DNA from: Neolentinus lepideus HHB14362 ss-1
Lineage: Eukaryota; Basidiomycota; Agaricomycetes; Gloeophyllales; Gloeophyllaceae
Direction of reading: 5' to 3'
Length of the DNA: 64,000 bases
NCBI GenBank assembly: GCA_001632425.1
Contig: KV425614.1
Span: 136,224-200,223, forward strand
Shown here: one piece after another, positions 57,180 to 64,000 of the stretch
How positions within the stretch are numbered: position 1 is the first letter of the stretch
Layout of the letters: each line of letters starts with the position of its first letter
Position numbers and translations under genes: made by a program
Notes under the pieces: model-generated
The model's database searches: none
What the model was told of the DNA's origin: nothing
The model's input: the letters and a program-made list of their open reading frames with translations, nothing else

Positions 57180-58504
57180 TCAAGCGGTAATATCCATAAC
57201 TACACTTTCCAACTGCTTCAAATGCGCCATCCCGCATGCACCTTTCGTAAAATCCCTCACCAGCCTATACTTCCTGATACTGCTGCACCCTGTAACGTCA
57301 CACGTTGGTGTCTCCCTGCTCACCCTTGGGACATCACCAGCTAGAGGCACGGCAGGCAATGCATTCTGCGGCACGGCGAAAGTGAGCACCATCTTACCCT
57401 CCTCGCCCATGGATTTTGTGCTTGACGTCCAGCGGTACCACGTCGGGGGCGGTGCAGTATCCTCTTTGATGTCCATCTCGACCTCAGCGTCCTCGCCGGC
57501 CTCTTCGTCAGGTGTGGGGTTGGCGTTTGAGTCGGCGGGAGTGTCGTCCACAGTAACTGGGGCTGGAGGAGGCGCGGCGCGGCGCCTCCCACCTCGAGTA
57601 CGGGATGATTTTGCGCGGAGGAGGCGATTAATTGTCTCAGCCTGCGCAGAGTGAGTAGAAAGAGAGTAAGTGGCGAGAATGGACAAACCTTCTCTTCCTC
57701 TTTCTTCTTTTCGGAAAGATGTTTCCGTTTGCGCGCTGTTTCTTCGCGTCGCAGAGCGATCTCTGCATCTGTCAGCCTTTTCTTCCGAGAAGAAGGTTCA
57801 TCGGCTATGGACTCGTTAGTACGCACGCACCGACTAAGGATAGGATTAAAAGGACACACTTAGAGATACGTGCGTGGTCTCCACAACGCCAGCATGAGCA
57901 GCCTGGCGTGCAGTCATCGCTCGTGAGATAGTCGAGCCAGAGCGAGTCGACTGGCCGCCGTCGAAATTATCGTCATCTTCATCTTCGTCCTCACCATCCG
58001 ACTCGATGTCTATGTCGGGAAAGACATCAGTCGTGCAAAGATACGGTCAAAGGGCTACAGAAGACACACCTCCACGTGAAGGAGGCTCTTCTGGCGTTGG
58101 AACAGCACTCGAAACCGCACTGCCATGGGCCGGTAGCTTGAGTCGAATCTTTAGGCGCGGTTGCGCGGGTGTGGGTATCTCGTCTTCTGGAGCAGATAAC
58201 TCGTCCAGCTCGGAAGGTTCCTACGTATGGAGTGAACAAATACTAGAATGAGGATGGCCTGGTTACGGACCTGCTGATGTTCGTCCTCTTCAGGCTCCTC
58301 CGGCTCCTCCAGCTCCTCCTCAAGCTGAGGCTCGTCTTCCTCTTCTTCCTCTTCCTCTTCCTCCTCTATTTCGATGTTGACTTGCTCCTCTTCCTCCTCC
58401 TCCTCCTCCTCTTCTTCTTCCTCCTCTTCCTCCTCTTTCAGTGCCTGCGCTCGTCGCCGCGGGCGCACCTCGACATCGGAGCCCTCGGCATCTGATACTT
58501 GCAT
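57180..58504 (-). CDS. IES2: INO80 complex subunit B (Ies2-like, PAPA-1 domain)
   Basis: Five exons on the minus strand: 58504-58271, 58220-58070, 58009-57860, 57804-57689 and 57641-57180. They total 1113 bases, 370 residues plus stop. After MQVSDAEGSDVEVRPRRR comes a long Glu tract, then an acidic/Ser-rich region, then the PAPA-1-like basic helix KKRLTDAEIALRREETARK with EKKKEEEKAETINRLLRAKS (about residues 180-230), and a C-terminal Cys/His segment (CDVTGCSSIRKYR, then CGMAHLKQLE) matching the HIT-type zinc finger end of INO80B/Ies2. The protein stimulates INO80 chromatin remodelling in the nucleus (family knowledge). A short upstream ATG (58610) with a good donor cannot be joined in frame, so 58504 is taken as the start. 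Transcription diverges from the gene at 58725. Confidence 0.82.
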
Positions 58505-58724
58505 ATCTGCAGCAAAGAAGATTAAACTTGGTTTCTGGCAAAGGCGCTGTGTGACCGCGCAGACTATAAATGTCTCGAGTCTGACTTACCACTTCCGCTG
58601 TAATAGGCATCTTGGTACAAGTTCATTGCCACCGCTCGTCGTCGACCATCGAATTCAAACTCCGCCTGTTCTCCTTCCACCAGTCACTACGAGGCCTGTG
58701 TCCTCTGCATACCGCTCATTAACC
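58505..58724. promoter_or_regulatory. Shared divergent promoter region
   Basis: About 220 bases separate the start codons of the INO80B gene (minus) and the small membrane-protein gene (plus), so both must use promoter elements here. No TATA box stands out. Confidence 0.5.
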
Positions 58725-59187
58725 ATGTCTTCTGCCCGCTATCAGCCCGTTGCTATCGAAGACCACGAGAGCAAGTACGATCCCTCCGACGCGTCCCCGG
58801 AGGCTCTGCATGCGAAGCTTAGGCAGGATCCTCGCTTCAACCAGCCTGCCCCTGCCCTCTGGAAACGTATCCTCCTCCTTGTATTCTTCTTTGGTCTGGT
58901 CTGGCTCGGCTTCAATCTGAGGCTTCAAGGGAACTCGGACCCGAAGGTCGTCCATGCCCAGAGGTGCGTACAATGCTCCAGCGCTGTTCTAACGACTCTG
59001 ACTCTTATCGCATAGGTATTCAAAGGATTACAAGTTCCGACCTGCCGCCAGCCCTGTCATTTCCGAGCGCTTGAAAGATGGGAGGGTCCGAGTGCGAGGT
59101 GCGCAGCCGACATACGCGGCGCACCCTGTGAAGCCTGTGAAGGGTAAGGGGAAAGAGCAGAGAAAGGCGAAGAAGAGGGGTCTCTGA
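58725..59187 (+). CDS. Small single-pass membrane protein, unknown function
   Basis: Two exons, 58725-58963 and 59016-59187, total 411 bases, 136 residues plus stop. The first 45 residues are hydrophilic (YQPVAIEDHESKYDPSD). One membrane span follows, ILLLVFFFGLVWLGFNL, and then a strongly basic C-terminus (VKGKGKEQRKAKKRGL). There is no signal peptide. The single span with acidic N-side and basic C-side fits an inner-membrane or ER protein; no family was recognised. The intron is 52 nt with standard sites. Confidence 0.75.
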
Positions 59188-59779
59188 TTCGTGGTATTTC
59201 TCGATACGTCGTTGTCGGACGTACAGAGGGCACTGTTTCCTGCCACATTTGTTCGGTACGTAGTTGCACTCTTCGTATGCTGGCTGACAGCAGCTCACCT
59301 CGGTTTGAAGAGCGGTTGGGTGTCTCGCGCTATTTATAATCTATATTGCACGCGCTTTGTGGCATAGCGTACCGCCCTCCTTCTTGTCATAATTCACACC
59401 GGATTACATGCTCATCTCATTGATCGCTGCTCGACGACAGGCGCCGACTGCTACATGAAGGGTTCGGCATGCGACTATAAGCTTGTGGTCTCGATCATTT
59501 ACCATTTCTAGCCTTCCTTTTACTCGCTGCTGACTCGGACTCGGGCAGTAGTCTTCTTGCGCAGGTCGGGCCTTCTGTTGGTGAGTGTGACCTATGTCTA
59601 TTGTATCAAGCTGTGCTGCCGACAAGAGTGGAAAATACCGAAAGTGACATGTGTGCAAGTGAACCGCATTGGTTACCTGTCCAAATGGCTGTTTAGGATA
59701 GCTACGTACCGCCTAACTCGATACTTCTTGAGACTGGGTCCACCTGTTGCAGTTTCGCAGAGCGTCCTAGTCCTCTCTG
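59188..59779. other. Intergenic region
   Basis: No RNA gene or repeat was recognised. It should contain the 3' UTR of the small membrane-protein gene and the promoter of the next gene. Confidence 0.4.
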
Positions 59780-61282
59780 ATGACAGACCTTGACGAACGA
59801 CGGTTGGAAAATCCTTACTCACCGGCAACTAGCAATGGCTTTCACCTCCTTGGACCACCTAATCCGTCTCCACGTATCCAGGCTCAGAGCTACGGAAGCA
59901 GCGGGACGTGGATTCATTACCCTGACCTGCAGACAGTACCGACATCCTCTCCTCGCGCGTCGCCGGGCCCTACATCTCGTGATACTGTGGGAAGCTTCGT
60001 GACTGGTGGGTGGCCTGAAAGCCCTCCTCGACAGTACTCGCCACCGCCAGATGCCATCCGGTTGGTGTCGCCTCTCAGGCTGCCCCCAGAGGCCCGTGAG
60101 AATGTGCAGACAGAGGGTTCAGGCGATAACGCAGCCCAGGAGGCATACGAGATTGACGATGTCGTGGTCGTACCGGCTGAAGGGCAGGATAAATCTGGCA
60201 TGGATCGCTTTGTTGGCGGTTTTATTGCTGGCTTGAAGAGGCTCCCTAGATCGATATGGAGAGGCCGTAGACCCACTGTCAATGACCAGCCCGGCTTCTG
60301 TGTACCTCAGCCCGAGTCTGTTCTGCCTACGGGGATGTTGCAAAGTGCGGATGTGCCTGCGGAGCACTACGTGCCTCTGCCTCTATCCAGACACCCCTCG
60401 CAGCTACCGACAGAGCAAGCCATGTTGCAGGCAGGTGGCGTCGTCAGCGGTGCTGACACTGCCGCTATGGAGCAGAGCAATATCTTTGGTCCAAATCACA
60501 TCTTGACAGATGCACCACCGGCGCTACCACCGGACGTAGCTAGTCCCAACTTTCGTCCGACCTCGGACTACGAGAAGATGCTTACTCCACGCTCGTCAGC
60601 TACTCCCTCCATTACCTCGTACCTAACCCGCGTCCATCGCTTTCTGAAGGAACTGAGTAGGCTCCCTTGGGTTGCTCCATCGACCGGGAGGATTGCCGCG
60701 GACTATTTCCCGGAAGAGAATCCACGTAGCCGATACATTTCTCAGCGCCGTCGCGACCGTGTATCGAACAAGCGGTGGTACAGGAGCAGACGCCGGGACA
60801 TCGACTTGCTCGGTGACGAACCAGGCATGTCTCGGCGTTCGGCGCGCACAACTCGAACGACGTTTGACGGCACGATAGACTCGAATACACGCCATCGGCT
60901 CCATTCAAGTCATCGACCACATCACTCGCATACGCGGCGGTCGGCAGATGCGCCGCAGAGCGATTCAAATCGTCGTCCTCGTCACAGGCAGAGAGCATCT
61001 GGCCATTCACTTCCACACTCCCATACTCGGTCGTACAATTCGTCTTCACATCATTCACAATCTCAAGGACAGTTACTGCAGCCCTCGGGCTATGTCTATT
61101 CGCCCTTCCTACCGTCACCGCTTTATTTGAGCCCGTATCCTGCGTCAGCAACAGTGAGGCCGGAAACTCAACCCCAAGGGCAAGTGTCTCCTGTGCAGAG
61201 TTTGCAACCGTCTCTACCCATGCCATTGTACGTCGTCCAGGGAGTACCGCCAATGGAATTCATGTTGAGCAGTCCAAAGTAG
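59780..61282 (+). CDS. Ser/Pro/His-rich hypothetical protein
   Basis: This is an intronless frame of 500 residues from ATG 59780 to TAG. The N-terminal half is Pro/Ser-rich and probably disordered. Two short segments are more ordered: MDRFVGGFIAGLKRLPRSIW near residue 141, and a similar basic-hydrophobic patch FLKELSRLPWVAPSTGRI near residue 290; both contain a hydrophobic, K/R, L/I-x-x-L/I-P pattern. The C-terminal third is Arg/His/Ser-rich (HSSHRPHHSHTRRSAD) and then Tyr/Pro/Gln-rich. There is no membrane span or signal peptide. I do not recognise the family. The long unbroken frame with coding-like composition supports a real gene. Confidence 0.75.
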   Translation: MTDLDERRLENPYSPATSNGFHLLGPPNPSPRIQAQSYGSSGTWIHYPDLQTVPTSSPRASPGPTSRDTVGSFVTGGWPESPPRQYSPPPDAIRLVSPLRLPPEARENVQTEGSGDNAAQEAYEIDDVVVVPAEGQDKSGMDRFVGGFIAGLKRLPRSIWRGRRPTVNDQPGFCVPQPESVLPTGMLQSADVPAEHYVPLPLSRHPSQLPTEQAMLQAGGVVSGADTAAMEQSNIFGPNHILTDAPPALPPDVASPNFRPTSDYEKMLTPRSSATPSITSYLTRVHRFLKELSRLPWVAPSTGRIAADYFPEENPRSRYISQRRRDRVSNKRWYRSRRRDIDLLGDEPGMSRRSARTTRTTFDGTIDSNTRHRLHSSHRPHHSHTRRSADAPQSDSNRRPRHRQRASGHSLPHSHTRSYNSSSHHSQSQGQLLQPSGYVYSPFLPSPLYLSPYPASATVRPETQPQGQVSPVQSLQPSLPMPLYVVQGVPPMEFMLSSPK

Positions 61283-61675
61283 GGATAGCATTCATAAATA
61301 CTTAGATTTGTTTGTGTTTTGTCTGTTCAATAGTTGATTGATAGAGCTTGCCGGTACGGGCAGACCCCTGCACGTATGCGGGACTGTGCTTGCACAGCGA
61401 CTACGTAGACAGGTGTATGTCCAAGGCTTGGACTGCCTAATTATCTGCCTACATAGTATACGACTGCAAGCGGACAGAATCGTCCATGTGCGCGAAACGC
61501 GGCTGCTCACGCGGTCACATGACAAGCACGCGTCAGCTTGTTTTGGGGGTTGAAATCGAACAAACACTTCTCTAGTTCTGCCACACCGATCTCCTCTGCA
61601 TACCCTCTATTCTTTCTGGTATTACTGGTCTGCTTGTTTTGATTTAAGACTCGACGTCTATACGACCTGTACAGT
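61283..61675. promoter_or_regulatory. Intergenic region upstream of CDC20
   Basis: No gene is supported. It presumably holds the promoter and 5' UTR of the CDC20 gene; the pyrimidine-rich stretch at 61600-61660 is typical of fungal leaders. Confidence 0.4.
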
Positions 61676-63412
61676 ATGACTTCGAAAACTCCTGCCCGAC
61701 GCCGCGCACGCTCAGCGACAAGGAACGCGCTAACCCCGTCGTTCATTAACAACATGAACTCGATGCAGATAGCCTCCCCTGCCCGCCAGAGCAGCAAGAA
61801 AGGCGAAACAGGTCCCACTGACTCTCCCAACCCTTTCATTAGTCGGCCCACATCTCGCAACCCCTCACCGGTGACGCGCATGGTTTCGGGTGCCATCGAG
61901 GTGACACGCGAGCTAAAGAGGCAGGCGAGCACAGGGGTGATCAGGAAGGGCGGGATAGAGAGCAGGATGCAGGTGGTCAAGTACGACTACGTGCCACCAC
62001 CGCCTCAGCCGAAGGAGGCATTGAAACGGAGCAAGTCCAGCGCGTCCCTGCGCGCTCAGTCTCAGTTCAACGGCGACCGGTTCATCACCACCCGCGACGT
62101 CGACTCTCTCGCCGCCTCGCTCGACCAGCTCGCTATCCAGCCCGGATCTGCGTCGCCTGGCTACACTGCCCGCCTAGCCGAAGCCACTGGCATCAAGCTT
62201 CACGGCCGCATCCTTTCTTATCACGAAGCGCCCCCCATCGCAACCGACAAAACCCTTCAGAAGCAACGCGAGGTTGTTGCGCCGCTCTACGCCCGTCCCG
62301 GATCCCTCCCTTCCTCCACCGGCGCTGTCACCAACAAGACCAGAAAGATCCCCACTGAACCAGAGAAAGTCCTCGATGCCCCCGGCATCATCGACGATTT
62401 CTACCTCAATTTGATTACTTGGTCTTCCCGGAACATCCTAGCTGTTGCACTCCATGACAACACTTACATGTGGCACGGCGATACAGGCGAGGTCACGCAC
62501 GTTGGCGAGGCACCAGAAGGCTCATATATCTCCTCCGTCGACTTCTCAAACGATGGCACATTCCTTGGCGTCGGTGTCGGCACAGGAGATGTCGAGCTAT
62601 GGGATATCGAGGCTGGCACGAAGTTGAGGACTATGGGCGGGCACCAGGGCCAGGTCGCCGCGCTCAGCTGGCATGGGCATATCTTGAGCTCCGGGTGCGG
62701 TGATGGAAGTATCTGGCATCACGACGTGCGGATGCCACAGCATAAAGTGATGGAGTTGAACGGGCATACGGGAGAGGTATGCGGATTGAAGTGGAGGGCC
62801 GACGGAGAGCTGCTTGCGAGCGGGGCGAATGATAACGTCGTGAATATCTGGGACGGACGGCTGGGGGATGTGTCGGAGGGATTGAGGGGGCATGCAAAGT
62901 GGACGAAAAGGAACCATACCGCCGCAGTGAAGGTGCGCTCGGGTCTTATTCTTTTGTGTCCTCGTTCTCACCTGCACCAGGCCCTTGCATGGTGTCCCTG
63001 GCAGCCTTCCCTCCTCGCCACTGGTGGTGGTACAAACGATGCGACAATCAACATCTGGAATAGCACCACTGGCGCGCGACTTCACTCACTGAAGACACCT
63101 TCGCAGGTCACGTCGATCCAGTGGTGCCCGCACAAGAAGGAGTTCATGTCGACGCATGGCTATCCGACGAACTCGCTCATGATCCACGCATACCCAAGTC
63201 TTGAGCGTGTCGCGGAGATCCGCGATGCGCATGACTCTCGGGTGCTATTCTCCGCGCTCGGCCCAGCGGGGGATGTCGTGTGCACGGGTGCGGGGGATGA
63301 GAGCTTGAAGTTTTGGAGGATATGGGAGGTGGTGAGGGAGAAAAAGAGGAGGGAGCTAAAGCAGAGCAATCGGCTGACTAGTTCGCGGACGGGGCTGCAC
63401 ACTATTCGGTAG
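61676..63412 (+). CDS. CDC20: CDC20/Fizzy-type APC/C activator, WD40 protein
   Basis: Two exons, 61676-62932 and 62981-63412, give 562 residues; the 48-base intron has no stop and keeps the frame if retained. The activator signatures are present: C-box DRFITTR from about residue 134, a Mad2-interaction-like motif GRILSYHEAPP near residue 177, seven WD40-type blades from about residue 240 (IIDDFYLNLITWSS through GDESLKFWRIW), and the C-terminal Ile-Arg tail (GLHTIR) that docks on the APC/C. The N-terminal 130 residues are basic and Ser/Pro-rich, as usual. It activates the anaphase-promoting complex toward securin and cyclin B and is the target of the spindle checkpoint (family knowledge). Cdc20 is preferred over Cdh1 because of the Mad2-binding motif and the overall N-terminal layout. 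Confidence 0.92.
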   Translation: MTSKTPARRRARSATRNALTPSFINNMNSMQIASPARQSSKKGETGPTDSPNPFISRPTSRNPSPVTRMVSGAIEVTRELKRQASTGVIRKGGIESRMQVVKYDYVPPPPQPKEALKRSKSSASLRAQSQFNGDRFITTRDVDSLAASLDQLAIQPGSASPGYTARLAEATGIKLHGRILSYHEAPPIATDKTLQKQREVVAPLYARPGSLPSSTGAVTNKTRKIPTEPEKVLDAPGIIDDFYLNLITWSSRNILAVALHDNTYMWHGDTGEVTHVGEAPEGSYISSVDFSNDGTFLGVGVGTGDVELWDIEAGTKLRTMGGHQGQVAALSWHGHILSSGCGDGSIWHHDVRMPQHKVMELNGHTGEVCGLKWRADGELLASGANDNVVNIWDGRLGDVSEGLRGHAKWTKRNHTAAVKVRSGLILLCPRSHLHQALAWCPWQPSLLATGGGTNDATINIWNSTTGARLHSLKTPSQVTSIQWCPHKKEFMSTHGYPTNSLMIHAYPSLERVAEIRDAHDSRVLFSALGPAGDVVCTGAGDESLKFWRIWEVVREKKRRELKQSNRLTSSRTGLHTIR

Positions 63413-63764
63413 AGCTAGTCATATTGAAATGTTATGATCATTCTGCAGTTCAGTGGTATATACACTGAAGGGAGGTGGGATGAGTAAGATCCACAGCCCT
63501 TTTGACTTCCCACTGTGTCCCATTTGCTGTCTTGAGCCAATTTGAACGTCTTACCTGCTCAAGCCCGGTGAAAAGTGGCATGAGGCTGCTCATTTTCCCT
63601 TGCTTTATGTCTAATAGTTTTGCCATATCTCAAATTCCCTCTTTAAATCTCTATTTACCTAACACTATAAACATGGCAGTGAACCCTTCACTGCCCCATG
63701 CCATTTCATTATGGGCCAGTCCAGGGATGCATCCCTAGGGGTCTCAGCCGAGACCCTACCCCGA
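63413..63764. other. 3' region of CDC20
   Basis: No gene is supported. Bases near 63670-63760 contain short inverted stretches (ggggtctcagccgagaccc) at the start of the minisatellite. Confidence 0.4.
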
Positions 63765-64000
63765 TTGCTGCAATCCCTGCACCCATCCCTACACCCATCT
63801 GCGTGTCCGTACACCCATCCCTACGCCCATCCCCCCATCCCTGCACCCATCCCTATGCCCATCTGCACATCCCTACACCCATCCCTACGCCCATCTGCCC
63901 ATCCCTGCACCCATCCCTACACACAATCCCCACACCCTACACTACTGCCATCCCCACCACCATCCATCCATCCCTACCTCCATCCCTACATACATACCTA
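63765..64000. repeat. CATCCCTACACC-type minisatellite
   Basis: From about 63765 to the window edge the sequence is an imperfect tandem array of 12-base-like units: CCCATCCCTACA, CCCATCTGCACA, CCCATCCCTGCA and shorter CCAT units towards the end. The array continues past the window. It is strand-asymmetric (C-rich). Confidence 0.85.

Noticed and set aside
58277..58495. Leu/Phe-rich plus-strand frame
   Set aside because: It is the antisense of the Glu tract in the INO80B gene (GAG/GAA read backwards), so the hydrophobic look is an artefact.
58585..58610. Upstream start of the INO80B gene at 58610
   Set aside because: The ATG has a good donor after 21 bases, but the only nearby acceptor joins it out of frame with the conserved coding sequence.
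63765..64000. CRISPR-like or telomeric array
   Set aside because: Units are contiguous and degenerate with no spacers, and do not match the TTAGGG-type fungal telomere repeat.

Overview
The window is nuclear DNA from a filamentous basidiomycete, most likely an agaricomycete (inference). The evidence is short introns (about 45-75 nt, GT-AG) splitting nearly every gene, several exons per gene, and typical fungal families: a GH128 glucanase, a DUF6533-like membrane protein, GRGGAGN-repeat proteins, an FHA/coiled-coil tail-anchored protein, INO80 subunit B and CDC20. There is no operon structure and no prokaryotic or organellar feature. Gene models were spliced by hand; where I state that exon lengths sum to a multiple of three, I counted them from the sequence.

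Layout. (1) 1-5130: an inverted repeat (arms about 0.83 kb) flanks a DUF1989 gene and a DUF1275 membrane-protein gene; the arms carry decayed pieces of an amino-acid permease. (2) 5.9-9.5 kb: a repeat island that is strikingly poor in CpG and contains a 0.9 kb fold-back structure. (3) 9.5-16.6 kb: gene-poor, with a 5'-truncated DUF6533-like gene and a 1 kb TIR element. (4) 16.6-17.8 kb: a secreted GH128 gene on the minus strand with a TATA box. (5) 18.9-40 kb: a large mosaic inverted duplication, arms about 20.45-25.35 kb and 32.72-39.76 kb. Each arm has an F-box gene (one intact, one with a single nonsense codon), permease fragments and an unclassified repeat here called R1. Its spacer holds the one intact permease (13 exons, including a predicted 6-nt microexon) and a GRGGAGN-repeat gene. 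(6) 40-45 kb: debris, including an importin beta-3 pseudogene and a MULE-like non-autonomous element with a 10-bp target duplication. (7) 45.4-48.0 kb: an unrecognised 730-residue gene with a TATA box. (8) 48-51.8 kb: more R1 repeat and a small secreted-protein candidate. (9) 51.8-63.4 kb: a compact gene-dense block containing an FHA/SLMAP-like protein, a multi-pass membrane protein, INO80 subunit B (minus strand), a small membrane protein transcribed divergently from it, a Ser/Pro/His-rich protein and CDC20. The window ends in a CATCCCTACACC-type minisatellite.

The right-hand 12 kb is a housekeeping block (cell cycle, chromatin remodelling, probable STRIPAK-type signalling). The left 50 kb is a rearranged, repeat-driven region in which permease and F-box sequence has been copied repeatedly. 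No metabolic cluster or defence system is evident. The most unusual material is the nested inverted duplication with a permease at its centre, the CpG-poor fold-back island and the MULE-like element.
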